A DNA stretch of 13,672 nucleotides from Chloroflexi bacterium RBG_13_51_18 (GCA_001796495.1 MGMR01000072.1:6221-19892); one strand, 5' to 3'; counted from the stretch's first letter, positions 1 through 7,571 are shown. Notes: a model not told the origin generated them from the sequence alone. A program made the numbers and translations.

Positions 1-212
1 ATCTGGCGGGTGGCTTCTATACCGCTCATGGAAGGCATGCTGATATCCATCACGACTATATCCGGGTTCAAATCACGGGTCTTTTGAATAACCTCATATC
101 CATTGCTGGCTTCACCAATGACTTCTATATCATTATGGAGCTGCAATAGAGAACGGATGCCCTCTCTCAATAACGTGTGGTCATCCGCTAATAGCACCCG
201 GATTCTATTCAA
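1..212 (-). CDS. Response regulator, NarL/FixJ family (N-terminal part, cut by window edge)
   Basis: This is the receiver domain of a two-component response regulator; only the first 70 residues lie in the window. Asp10-Asp11 form the acidic pocket and Asp56, in the run VVMDISMP, is the expected phospho-acceptor. The start is the TTG at 212-210: an in-frame TGA at 218-216 rules out anything further upstream, and GGAG lies 7 bases before the TTG. The TTG overlaps the TGA of the preceding kinase gene (TTGA), which implies translational coupling. It is the last visible gene of a regulator-kinase-kinase-regulator operon, so its natural partner is probably the kinase directly upstream. A LuxR-type DNA-binding domain is expected beyond the window edge but is not seen. 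The closest relative in view is the regulator at 3948-4613, which has the same Asp10/Asp11/Asp56 spacing. Confidence 0.93.
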   Translation of the reverse strand, partial: MNRIRVLLADDHTLLREGIRSLLQLHNDIEVIGEASNGYEVIQKTRDLNPDIVVMDISMPSMSGIEATRQ

Positions 213-1939
213 GCGTCAACTCCATCTCCATTTAAAGGAACTGTCGCTTTAACGCAGGTGCCAACTCCTACCTTGGAGGTGATGGCCAGACTTCCCCCGA
301 TTAGACTCATCCTCTCTCTCATCCCCAGTAGTCCCAGGCCGCTTCTGGTGTTCTGCGGACTCACTACCTGCTTGACCTCAAATCCACATCCGTCATCTTG
401 AATCTGAACCTCTAGTTTATCAACATTGAATTTCAGATTGATAGCTACGCTTTTAGCGCGCGCATGTTTGAATATATTATTTATACCCTCTTGTATCATA
501 CGGAAAATAGAGACTTCCCTTTCGCTTGATAGTCTTCTTTCTTCGCCGGTGACGGTTAGATCAGCTTTAATACCGGCGGCTGTCAGCCGCATATTAATAA
601 AATACTCGATAGCCTCGACCAGTCCCAGGTCATCAAGCAGGCTGGGCCGGAGGTCAAAAATAAGCTTGTCTATTTCTTCGTCGGCTTGCTGGCAGAGATT
701 CAATGATTGGGCCAATTGGGAATTGACTTCAGTGGAAGCACCGGAAGCCGATACCTGGGAAAGCCTTTCCAGGCAAAGTCTTAATGCCGTTAGAGCCTGG
801 CCGGTTTCATCGTGAAGTTCACGGGCAATCCTCCGCCTTTCTTCCTCCTGGGCCGTAATTACCTTCCGGAGCAACTCGCCCCGCAAGTCCCGGGCCCGCT
901 GGACTTCACCGTATAGCCTGCATCTTTCAACGGCGGTAGCTATCTGGTGGCCGATGGCATCCAGTAATTGAACGCGCTGCTGGTCAACCGGCTGTTTAAC
1001 CGTCCCGACGCCGGCTGTGCCCAGCACCACTCCTTTTAACTTCAAGGGGGTTAATGCAAATTGCCAGAGTTGACCGGAGCCGCCGTTGCTGTTGTCCGGT
1101 ACAACCGAATATGTTGCCGAAGCTGTTTTTTCTCCGAGCCCGAGGTTTTTCACAACCTGCATAAGCTCATTAACCACGTCGGTCGGTAATTCCCGGTTGG
1201 CGTGAATAGTCGGCGCCGCATCATCTTCATTCAACAGCGTAACCCAGCTTATCTGGGCTTCAAGGGCGTCAAGCATTGTATCCGCGGCCGTCCTGAGTGT
1301 GGCCATCAAATCAAGGTTCTGACTTAGAGCCAGGGTAATAGAGTTCAGGGCAAGCAACTCACGGTTGGCCCGCAGGATTTCCTTGCGCAATTTCTTGTTC
1401 TCGCTGACGTCCCGTTGCAGTTCAATAACCTCGGTAATGCGTCCCAGGCCGTCTCTTAACGGTGACGCCACTACCTCTATCCATCTTTCATCATGTTCAT
1501 CTTCCCGGTTGCCCGGGTGGGTATGAATTACGGAGACGGAATCACCCGTTTCTAAAACCCGCGTCATGGGACACTCGCACCATGGTAAACTGCACGGTTC
1601 ATCAGCATTATGACTAACCTTAAAGCAGGGCTGTCCTTTGATTTTAGCTGCTGTTGTATCGAGTCTTTGCAGCATAGCGTTATTTACCTGCTTGATGGAG
1701 TAATCGGGATTGATTATCATCACTTCGCCTTCAAGGCCGTCAATAATCGACTGCAGGCAGTCAGAGGAGATACCGGGGGTAATATCAGACTCTATTGGGG
1801 AGGCTTTCGGCTTTATTGGCGAATGCACACTAAACGAACGAATGCCTTTCCACCAGCTGCACAGGTTCTGTTTGGTATGCTCCAGTACAGGAATCACCGG
1901 TTTATATAATAAGATAAGTTTGTTTTGGGAAAATCTCAC
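209..1939 (-). CDS. Soluble PAS-GAF sensor histidine kinase (NarL-type, HisKA_3)
   Basis: A 576-residue cytoplasmic sensor kinase with no convincing membrane segment. Order of domains: a variable N-terminus (1-58), a PAS domain (about 60-180), a short coiled linker, a GAF domain (about 195-345), a HisKA_3 dimerisation/phosphotransfer domain with the H-box ERRRIARELHDE (His376), and a HATPase_c domain (about 470-570) with N-box, DDGCGF and GLGLLGMRER motifs. The PAS domain carries a cysteine/histidine cluster, C105-x4-H110-x5-C116-x4-C121-x-C123-P, which could bind a metal or respond to redox state; that role is inference. The start is GTG at 1939, with GGGAGG 7 bases upstream. It begins 14 bases after the stop of the membrane kinase and ends in a TTGA overlap with the next regulator. 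The phosphotransfer target is most likely that regulator. Confidence 0.95.
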   Translation of the reverse strand: MRFSQNKLILLYKPVIPVLEHTKQNLCSWWKGIRSFSVHSPIKPKASPIESDITPGISSDCLQSIIDGLEGEVMIINPDYSIKQVNNAMLQRLDTTAAKIKGQPCFKVSHNADEPCSLPWCECPMTRVLETGDSVSVIHTHPGNREDEHDERWIEVVASPLRDGLGRITEVIELQRDVSENKKLRKEILRANRELLALNSITLALSQNLDLMATLRTAADTMLDALEAQISWVTLLNEDDAAPTIHANRELPTDVVNELMQVVKNLGLGEKTASATYSVVPDNSNGGSGQLWQFALTPLKLKGVVLGTAGVGTVKQPVDQQRVQLLDAIGHQIATAVERCRLYGEVQRARDLRGELLRKVITAQEEERRRIARELHDETGQALTALRLCLERLSQVSASGASTEVNSQLAQSLNLCQQADEEIDKLIFDLRPSLLDDLGLVEAIEYFINMRLTAAGIKADLTVTGEERRLSSEREVSIFRMIQEGINNIFKHARAKSVAINLKFNVDKLEVQIQDDGCGFEVKQVVSPQNTRSGLGLLGMRERMSLIGGSLAITSKVGVGTCVKATVPLNGDGVDA

Positions 1940-1953
1940 GGGAAATCCTCCCT

Positions 1954-3951
1954 TTAGGGGGTTTGCGATGGGACCTCTATCGTAAGAAGGGTTCCTTTTC
2001 CGGGCTGGCTATCTATAGTTAAAGTACCTCCCAGCAACTGGGTACGCTCCTGCATTCCTGCGAGGCCAAGCTTGCCGATTCTGGCCATGTCTCCTATTCT
2101 TCCCGGTATCTCGAATCCCTTGCCATTATCGTTAACCGTTACTCTGGTATAATGCCCGGCGAATTCCATGGTAATATCAACCTCGCTGGCGCCGGAGTGC
2201 TTTTGCACATTATTCAACGCTTCTTGAGTGATGCGGAATAAAGTTAATTCGGCATCGGATGGAAGCTGGTGAGGCTCCCCGACCACGTTTACACTTACAT
2301 TTATATCATAGTTCTTTGTCAGATCAGACGCAAGCCATTGCACGGCAGGCAACAGCCCGAGGTCATCCAAGACAGAGGGCCGCAACTGCTGGCTGAAGCG
2401 GCGAATCTCCTTCAGGATATCCCGCGCCTGTTCCTGAATTTCCTTCACGGAGACCCGTGTATGGCCTGAATCAATATCACCTAAGTTGCGCACCATCATA
2501 ACCAGAGCCTGTGCCGTAACGTCATGCAGTTCCCGTGCGATACGCTTACGCTCCGCCTCCTGGGCTTGAGTATATTTTTGCACATAATACTTCAGGTTTT
2601 CCTGAATCTTCTTTTCTTCGGTAATATCGCGTCCGGTATGCTGAAAGGCCCAGGGCTTTTCATCTTTGGTTATCAGGCTGGTCCCTATCTGAATGACAGC
2701 AATGCTTCCGTCCTTTTTTATAAGCTCCTGCTCAATGGACTGGGGAGTGCCTCCTCTCAAGGCGATGTCATGTGCTTCCTTATCAACGGTGCTCTGGCCG
2801 TGTGCAGAAAAAAGAACCGACACATCGGTATTCGTTAGAGACCCGCGTTCGTATCCCGTAAGTCTTTCAAAGGCACTGTTGACGGCCAGGAATTTACCTT
2901 CAAGGTCATGAACCCAAATGGCATCACTGGCATTCTCAAATAGTTCCCGGTAGTTACTCTCCGAAACCCTTAGCGCCTCGGTGGTTGACCGCTCCCTTTC
3001 GTAGAGCCTGGCATTCTCAACTGCCATGCCTAATTGATCAGAGACGGCGCGGAGTAAATCCACCTCATCTTGAGAAAAGTGGTGTGCCAGACGGGTGCCG
3101 ACTCCCATCGTGCCTACAAATTCGCCCTTGGCTATCAACGGGACGACGAGCATGCTTTTCAAATCATGTTTCCCCCAGGGAGCCAGTATACCGTCACTTT
3201 CAGATGAAGCGTTTTCCACGATTATCGCCTCTTTTGATACCGCTGCTTTACCATCCGGGCCTTCACCAGATGAAAGAGTGTCCGGCAGCGCTTTTTCGGG
3301 TAGACCTTTGGCAGCTGCTAAATGCAACTGTTTTTGTTCTTCATCCCACAGATATAGCCATGAAGCTTTAGCTTTTATAAGCTGCTTTATCATTTCAACA
3401 GCGGAGAGGACATCATCCAATTTAAGGGATTGGCTTACATAATTTGACATGGTATGAAGCATGCTCAGTCTTTCAATCTGTAAATCGAGCATTTTACGCA
3501 GCGCCTCAAGGTCAATTAGCCGCTGCCTGGCTTTTTGTAAAACATCAACAAGAAGGACAATTAAAATACCGGTAAAAACGACTCCTGCGGTCTCGAAAAT
3601 AGCTTCCCTTGGGGCCGCCGATAATATCCAAATGCGGGGCAGCATTGCGGCAAGTGACAGCACAAGCAAGCTGATACTTGCCCCGAGACCTAATACGAAA
3701 GCCCCATAGGTGATGGGTATGAGAAAAAGAATCCGCCCGAAAGTCTGCCTTGTGAGGCCGAATTCTAAAAAGGAGCTTATGCGGTCGAGGAGTGAAATAT
3801 TTGTAAATGATTCATGATAGTGGATTATTACCAGAAGTATAAATATAACAGCGATTGCCAGCAGGTGATATATCCGCGGCACCGCCGTGATCCAACGAGT
3901 TATCTTGCCGAATCCTTCCTTCATAGTGGTTATATCTTGCCCCTGCCTCAA
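1954..3951 (-). CDS. Membrane-anchored GAF-PAS sensor histidine kinase (HisKA_3)
   Basis: A 665-residue sensor kinase. The N-terminal 140 residues hold about four hydrophobic segments (roughly 28-44, 73-90, 92-108, 120-137) with almost no extracytoplasmic loop, so the signal is probably sensed in the membrane or by the cytosolic domains. Then come a coiled stretch, GAF (about 165-318), PAS (about 328-442), HisKA_3 with the H-box ERKRIARELHDV (His476), and HATPase_c (about 565-661) with QEALNNVQKH, NDNGKGF and GLAGMQER motifs. The reading frame can start at TTG 3951, overlapping the TGA of the upstream regulator as TTGA, or at an ATG nine codons later (3924). The ATG has no well-placed ribosome binding site, so I prefer TTG. 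The gene sits between a response regulator and a second kinase in one operon; the adjacent regulator is the likely partner. Confidence 0.95.
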   Translation of the reverse strand: MRQGQDITTMKEGFGKITRWITAVPRIYHLLAIAVIFILLVIIHYHESFTNISLLDRISSFLEFGLTRQTFGRILFLIPITYGAFVLGLGASISLLVLSLAAMLPRIWILSAAPREAIFETAGVVFTGILIVLLVDVLQKARQRLIDLEALRKMLDLQIERLSMLHTMSNYVSQSLKLDDVLSAVEMIKQLIKAKASWLYLWDEEQKQLHLAAAKGLPEKALPDTLSSGEGPDGKAAVSKEAIIVENASSESDGILAPWGKHDLKSMLVVPLIAKGEFVGTMGVGTRLAHHFSQDEVDLLRAVSDQLGMAVENARLYERERSTTEALRVSESNYRELFENASDAIWVHDLEGKFLAVNSAFERLTGYERGSLTNTDVSVLFSAHGQSTVDKEAHDIALRGGTPQSIEQELIKKDGSIAVIQIGTSLITKDEKPWAFQHTGRDITEEKKIQENLKYYVQKYTQAQEAERKRIARELHDVTAQALVMMVRNLGDIDSGHTRVSVKEIQEQARDILKEIRRFSQQLRPSVLDDLGLLPAVQWLASDLTKNYDINVSVNVVGEPHQLPSDAELTLFRITQEALNNVQKHSGASEVDITMEFAGHYTRVTVNDNGKGFEIPGRIGDMARIGKLGLAGMQERTQLLGGTLTIDSQPGKGTLLTIEVPSQTP

Positions 3952-4613
3952 GGCAATTCTTCAAAAGATAGCCAGCCTCTTTTAACCGCCTGAAATATAG
4001 CCTCGGTACGTGAACCGACGCTAAGCTTATTGAAGATACTGCTCAAGTGGCCCTGGACTGTCCTTACGTTAATGAATAACTCATCGGCAATATCATTATT
4101 ACTCATTCCTTTGGCAGCCAGTTTCAGGACCTCCGTTTCCCGCTCGCTAAGCTCTACGGCCGGTTTTTCTTTGGCTGCATTGGCCGCAGGAGGCCTGAAC
4201 CGGCTGATGACCTTGCGGGCAATAACCGGGTGAAGCACCGACTCGCCGGCATAAACCGCTCTAACGGCATCAACCACTTCCTGGCTATCAACATCTTTGA
4301 GTAGATAGCCGGCAGCGCCTGCTTCGAGGAGGGCGAAAACATACTCATCATTATCGTAGGAAGTCAGTATCAATACCGCTGTGGAAGGGTGACGGGGCTT
4401 GATGGTCCTGGTGACTTCGACCCCGTTTAGTTTCGGCATTGCAATATCGATGATGGCTACGTCGGGCTTTAGCTGGTCTATGATCTTTATTGCTTCCTCC
4501 CCATCGCCCGCTTCCCCGACGATTTCCATGTCCTTCTCCCTCTCAAGTAGTATGCGGGTGCCCTGTCTCACGACCGCATGGTCATCGGCGATAATGATTC
4601 TTATCTTCTTCAT
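3948..4613 (-). CDS. Response regulator transcription factor, NarL/LuxR family
   Basis: A complete 221-residue response regulator. The receiver domain (1-120) has Asp10-Asp11, phospho-acceptor Asp56 in IIDIAMP, Thr84 and Lys106. After a linker rich in Ala, Pro and Lys, a LuxR-type helix-turn-helix (about 155-215) begins LSERETEVLKLAAKG and contains the recognition region NDIADELFINVRTVQGH. It should bind DNA as a phosphorylated dimer. It is the first gene of the minus-strand operon and lies only about 13 bases below the predicted transcription start, so its leader is very short. Its stop overlaps the TTG start of the membrane kinase by TTGA. Targets are not visible; the inverted repeats in the divergent intergenic region at 4756-4768 and 4832-4855 are candidates. 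Confidence 0.96.
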   Translation of the reverse strand: MKKIRIIIADDHAVVRQGTRILLEREKDMEIVGEAGDGEEAIKIIDQLKPDVAIIDIAMPKLNGVEVTRTIKPRHPSTAVLILTSYDNDEYVFALLEAGAAGYLLKDVDSQEVVDAVRAVYAGESVLHPVIARKVISRFRPPAANAAKEKPAVELSERETEVLKLAAKGMSNNDIADELFINVRTVQGHLSSIFNKLSVGSRTEAIFQAVKRGWLSFEELP

Positions 4614-4633
4614 TCACGTCTCTTTTCAGGTTG

Positions 4634-4662
4634 ATTATAGCGCAGGGGATTCAGCTCTTCAA
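4634..4662 (-). promoter_or_regulatory. Sigma70-type promoter of the two-component operon
   Basis: Read on the minus strand, TTGAAG (4662-4657) and a perfect TATAAT (4639-4634) are separated by 17 bases. Transcription would start near 4627, about 13 bases before the ATG of the first regulator gene. The orientation and position fit the operon exactly. Confidence 0.7.
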
Positions 4663-4910
4663 CATACCTTATTAAAAGACCAGTATAACATATTCAGGTA
4701 CGAACGGGTTTATCGGTACTCCCCGGTGTCTAGGTATAAATACTTATTACAGATGACCTGAAACAGGTAATTATAACTGCCAGTCACAGTAATATTCAGG
4801 CTAAAAACACATTCATAAAACAGGTTTATTTGCCGATGTTCGGTACATGATCGGCTGGTATTATTAAAGTGGAAATAAAAATAAGGGTAGTCAAACAAGG
4901 AGGCACTCAA
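4663..4910. promoter_or_regulatory. Divergent intergenic region with inverted repeats
   Basis: This gap separates the minus-strand signalling operon from the plus-strand small membrane proteins. It holds an ACCTG-AAA-CAGGT repeat at 4756-4768, a GCCGAT-N12-ATCGGC repeat at 4832-4855, and an extended -10 (TGGTATTAT, 4856-4864) just downstream of the latter. No open reading frame in it looks real. The repeats are possible operators for the neighbouring response regulator, which is inference. Confidence 0.4.
4856..4864 (+). promoter_or_regulatory. Extended -10 element for the small membrane protein genes
   Basis: TG-G-TATTAT is an extended -10 match 46 bases before the ATG at 4911. I see no good -35 at 17 bases. 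The GCCGAT/ATCGGC inverted repeat (4832-4855) ends directly against it, where an activator or repressor could act. Confidence 0.35.
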
Positions 4911-5108
4911 ATGAAAAGGATGATAAAAGTAGCAAAGGCAATCGGCAAGGTTTTCCTGGCAATCATCACGGGAATTCTAATGCCTATACTGATCTGGGTA
5001 GCCCTTGGGGCAGCGTTAAATCAGAAGGCGAGACAAAAGGCAGCCGAGCAGGCGAAGGCGCCTACTATCCGCGAGATCCTGGACAAGGCTGAAGTAAAAA
5101 TAAAATAA
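4911..5108 (+). CDS. Small single-pass membrane protein (65 aa), unknown function
   Basis: A 65-residue protein I cannot assign to a family. The start is the ATG at 4911, preceded by AGGAGG at 7-base spacing; a GTG in frame further upstream (4869) has no such site. A basic N-terminus (MKRMIKVAKAIGK) leads into one hydrophobic helix (about 14-36, with the core GILMPILIWVALGAAL), then a charged, Ala/Lys/Gln-rich tail ending in an amphipathic segment. Under the positive-inside rule the N-terminus should be cytoplasmic. Its first 38 residues match the next gene at 24 positions, so the two arose by tandem duplication. It is transcribed divergently from a two-component operon, which suggests but does not prove a link to signalling. 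Confidence 0.8.
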   Translation: MKRMIKVAKAIGKVFLAIITGILMPILIWVALGAALNQKARQKAAEQAKAPTIREILDKAEVKIK

Positions 5109-5157
5109 TCGGTTCACAAAGAAGCGACATGAAAAGGCTAACCGGAAAGGGACTCTA

Positions 5158-5502
5158 ATGGAGCGAATGGTAAAAATAGCAAAAGGCACCGGCAGGATTA
5201 TCCTGACAATACTGACAGGGATGCTCATGCCGGTGCTAATCTGGGTAGCCCTGGGTGTGGCTTTTAACCAGGTGACTAAAGAGAAGAGGCTTGGGCGTGC
5301 CGTACCAAAAGATGTCCCGGAGAAGAGTAAACAACAGCCTGTACCGGATATTTACAGGCTTCTAACGAAGACGGGGCTTAATATTCATGATGCAACGGTG
5401 ACTAAGCCCTGTTGGGAAGTTCTTGATTGTCCTCCGGAAAAGCAAGAATCCTGCCCCGAACACGCCCGTCGTGATATTCCACTCTGGAATATGATTAAAT
5501 AG
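5158..5502 (+). CDS. Small membrane protein with CWE-type cysteine tail (114 aa), paralogue of its neighbour
   Basis: The N-terminal 38 residues repeat those of the preceding 65-residue protein (24 of 38 identical), including LTGMLMPVLIWVALG as the membrane helix. After a basic linker comes a soluble C-terminal part with KPCWEVLDCPPEKQESCPEH, a C-x5-C-x7-CP pattern. This resembles the first half of the so-called two-CW domain. The second half seems degenerate: a PLW occurs where the family would have a second Cys-Trp. The three cysteines could bind a metal or cluster or act as a thiol switch; this is inference. The start ATG at 5158 has a purine-rich site (GGAAAGGGA) upstream. It lies 49 bases after the first gene and shares the terminator that follows. 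Confidence 0.82.
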   Translation: MERMVKIAKGTGRIILTILTGMLMPVLIWVALGVAFNQVTKEKRLGRAVPKDVPEKSKQQPVPDIYRLLTKTGLNIHDATVTKPCWEVLDCPPEKQESCPEHARRDIPLWNMIK

Positions 5503-5583
5503 GATAGAAATAGGTAGAGAACAAATACCAAAATAAAAATTGCTGCTTTTAAATAGTGATATAGAATCTAATATCTTGGTGTT

Positions 5584-5621
5584 AAGGCCGGGTGAGAACT
5601 AAAAACCCGGTCTTTCCTTTT
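5584..5621 (+). terminator. Rho-independent terminator after the small membrane protein genes
   Basis: A 10-base-pair stem (AAGGCCGGGT at 5584-5593 with ACCCGGTCTT at 5605-5614, one G-T pair, 11-base loop) is followed by TCCTTTT. It lies about 80 bases after the stop at 5502, in the right orientation for the plus-strand pair. Confidence 0.8.
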
Positions 5622-5640
5622 GTCCAAGTTGTCAAAAGGA

Positions 5641-5677
5641 AATAAAAAACCAGGCGGGTCGTAATTACCCCGCCTGG
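5641..5677 (-). terminator. Rho-independent terminator of the Cache receptor / 60-aa protein operon
   Basis: On the minus strand a 9-base-pair GC-rich stem (CCAGGCGGG at 5677-5669 with CCCGCCTGG at 5658-5650) is followed directly by TTTTTTATTT. It lies about 37 bases after the stop of the 60-residue gene. Together with the plus-strand hairpin at 5584-5614 it isolates the two convergent units. Confidence 0.88.
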
Positions 5678-5714
5678 CTGAATCATTGTCAACAGGAATG
5701 CGATTATGCGTGTC

Positions 5715-5897
5715 CTAAGACGTCTTGAGATAGATTTGTTTTAGTGCCTCATCGAATAATTTTATATTCTCAGCAGAATCAGGTGCTTTAGTAGCGGCCG
5801 CTAAGGCCATCTTGGTCAACATCGCCAGTTTGACCTGTGCGGCGATACCGCCGGCTTGTTTGGCTTTATCGAAATAGGATGCTAATATCGTTCCCAT
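5715..5897 (-). CDS. Small helical protein (60 aa), unknown function
   Basis: A 60-residue soluble protein with no family I recognise. It has no cysteine and no membrane segment, and its composition (many Ala, Lys, Leu) predicts two or three helices: about 4-20, 20-38 and 42-57. The start ATG at 5897 has AAGGTG 7 bases upstream. It begins 11 bases after the stop of the Cache-HAMP receptor and ends just before a strong terminator, so the two form one transcription unit. Because the receptor lacks any output domain, this protein is a candidate interaction partner or signalling relay; that is inference from context only. Confidence 0.75.
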   Translation of the reverse strand: MGTILASYFDKAKQAGGIAAQVKLAMLTKMALAAATKAPDSAENIKLFDEALKQIYLKTS

Positions 5898-5908
5898 ATC
5901 AATTCACC

Positions 5909-7264
5909 TTACTGGTTCTTTTCCGCTTCATCTTTCAGGAAATGGAAAGCAGCCAAGACACCCTTGAAACTTTCACCGAAACTGCTAATTTCATCCTTAC
6001 CTTTGATATCTATCTCCAGACCTTCGATCTCGCCCTTGGAGAGCTTTTCCGAAACATTAGTAAGTTTCTTCAACGGGACGGAGACTTTAGCTATCAAGAT
6101 AAGAGTTGCTAACGCAATTATCACGATTGCAACAACGGCACCGATGATAATCATATTTCTCTGCAAAGCGGAGCTCTTGTCACCGATATCGGATTGCAGT
6201 GTACCGATAAACATGTCAATAGGTGCTGAAATTTCCGATGCCGTCTTTGTGACCATTATAACATGTCCATTGACATCATTCGACCTGGCATAACCGATGA
6301 ATACATCCTGACCGTTTTCATCTATAAAGCTTTGAGAAATGCTGCCGGAACCTTCAGCAATAGCATTCTTAAAACTAGCCTGGTTCTGCACATTAAAATT
6401 TGCGTTATTGACTTTTGATTTATCTTCCAGAGAAGTTGCGACGATTATTCCTAGATAATCCACTAATTTTATCTCATATACGTTAAGCTCTTCAGCATCC
6501 ACAAATCGGTCGATAAACATGCCGTAATCAAACACAGCTTTAATCTGACCCAGATATTCATTGGTTTCAGGGTCTTTAAGCTGGCTGACTATTTCAATTC
6601 CCCAGGAACTGGTGCCCTCATTCCAGATAATATCACTGACATAGAAACCGTCCGGTGACTCGTTGGCAGCCCGATACCAGTCCTCGCCCCACGCAGTCAT
6701 TCCCAGTTTCATAAAGACAGGAACATTGTTCTGTAGAATTACTCGCCAATCATCAGGACCCTGGTCAAAATCTGCGGTGGCTGTATTGGCGGCAATGGTA
6801 TAACCCCTAAAGTCCGTGATGAATATTTCCGGGAAACCTGTAATGACGGAAAGGTCGGTAAGGTATTGTGAAGTGGAAGGAGATAAGTCATTATCCGGGT
6901 TGCCGTCACCGGTGGCTTCCTGGCGTTCGCCATATACTCTCGTAGCCTCGGCGCTCCACATTTCATAGAGATCTTCTTTGGAATAGCTCTGTGCTTTCTT
7001 GGCGACTTCCAGCAGGGCGGGGGTCTGTGCCCACGTCTTCACCATTTCATACTGATTTTGCATCTGACCGTCCAGGGAGTCACGTATGCTGACAGCCACA
7101 TCCTGCAGATTTTTACTGGCATTGCCCAGCAGTTCCCCTGAACTCGCTTCAGAGGTGGTGTCTTTAATATCACTTATCCCGCTTGAAGCAAATATTACAA
7201 GCGTTCCGGTACTAATAACCATGCCTAATACTAGTACCGCTAGAATCAGGTCTCGAATTTTCAT
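5909..7264 (-). CDS. Cache-HAMP transmembrane receptor lacking an output domain
   Basis: A 451-residue membrane protein built like the sensory half of a chemoreceptor or sensor kinase. It has a signal-anchor helix (about 5-27), a large extracytoplasmic region (about 28-370) of the Cache type (a helical stalk, then mixed alpha/beta with ITDFRGYTIAAN and KLVDYLGIIVATS strands typical of two PAS-like modules), a second membrane helix (about 371-393) and a HAMP domain (about 394-445, with PLKKLTNVSEKLSKGE and KDEISSFGESF). The protein then stops. There is no methyl-accepting hairpin, kinase, cyclase or other effector. The following frames contain no remnant of one, so this looks like a natural end and not a frameshift. 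ATG 7264 is preferred: AAGGA lies 6 bases upstream, and the longer frame to 7327 starts with a poor N-terminus. It probably binds a small extracellular ligand. Confidence 0.9.
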   Translation of the reverse strand: MKIRDLILAVLVLGMVISTGTLVIFASSGISDIKDTTSEASSGELLGNASKNLQDVAVSIRDSLDGQMQNQYEMVKTWAQTPALLEVAKKAQSYSKEDLYEMWSAEATRVYGERQEATGDGNPDNDLSPSTSQYLTDLSVITGFPEIFITDFRGYTIAANTATADFDQGPDDWRVILQNNVPVFMKLGMTAWGEDWYRAANESPDGFYVSDIIWNEGTSSWGIEIVSQLKDPETNEYLGQIKAVFDYGMFIDRFVDAEELNVYEIKLVDYLGIIVATSLEDKSKVNNANFNVQNQASFKNAIAEGSGSISQSFIDENGQDVFIGYARSNDVNGHVIMVTKTASEISAPIDMFIGTLQSDIGDKSSALQRNMIIIGAVVAIVIIALATLILIAKVSVPLKKLTNVSEKLSKGEIEGLEIDIKGKDEISSFGESFKGVLAAFHFLKDEAEKNQ

Positions 7265-7346
7265 GATCTGTCCTTTACCTCCTAAACAATAATAGGTAAA
7301 GATGCATCTATCCGTCTTTTTACACACAGATGCAGTCCTCTTATTT

Positions 7347-7352
7347 ATTATA
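7347..7352 (-). promoter_or_regulatory. Possible -10 box of the Cache receptor gene
   Basis: A perfect TATAAT on the minus strand, about 83 bases upstream of the ATG at 7264. No clear -35 is found at 16-18 bases, so the promoter may need an activator or may be elsewhere in this AT-rich region. Confidence 0.3.
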
Positions 7353-7424
7353 TACGTAAAGCTTCATATCATGATTAAAGCTACCTCCCATAATGCTGAG
7401 GGTTTTTACCTATAATTAGTAATG

Positions 7425-7436
7425 ATTTGTACAAAT
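7425..7436. repeat. 12-bp perfect palindrome (possible operator)
   Basis: ATTTGTACAAAT is perfectly self-complementary. It lies about 160 bases upstream of the Cache receptor start in a gap without a complete gene. It could be a binding site for a dimeric regulator; there is no second copy in the window to support this. Confidence 0.35.
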
Positions 7437-7571
7437 TAACTGCAAGGGAACCGTTTACAATTGATGCACTTGAAAAGAGTAATGATTCCATTAGCGGAAT
7501 TCTCGAGAACACTTGATGTTGATAAAATTAGAATTTCATTAAGCGTATGAAAAGGAGGCTTTGTTCACAGA

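Larger units (their letters stand above)
7265..7571. other. Intergenic region upstream of the Cache receptor, no complete gene
   Basis: AT-rich stretch holding the leader of the receptor gene (with GATGCATC at 7301-7308), a candidate -10 (7347-7352) and the ATTTGTACAAAT palindrome (7425-7436). One frame just before the kinase relic has no recognisable protein. I see no RNA gene. Confidence 0.5.

Noticed and set aside
5715..5908. Frameshifted remainder of a chemoreceptor signalling domain after the Cache-HAMP gene
   Set aside because: No frame shows the conserved methyl-accepting hairpin tip or the heptad pattern; the 60-residue gene has its own ribosome site and a terminator.
7461..7547. Open frame just upstream of the kinase relic with a run (RVMIPLAEFSRTLDV) recalling CBS-domain proteins
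   Set aside because: Only a few residues fit, there is no start with a ribosome site, and it ends at TGA 7548; not enough to call a second relic.
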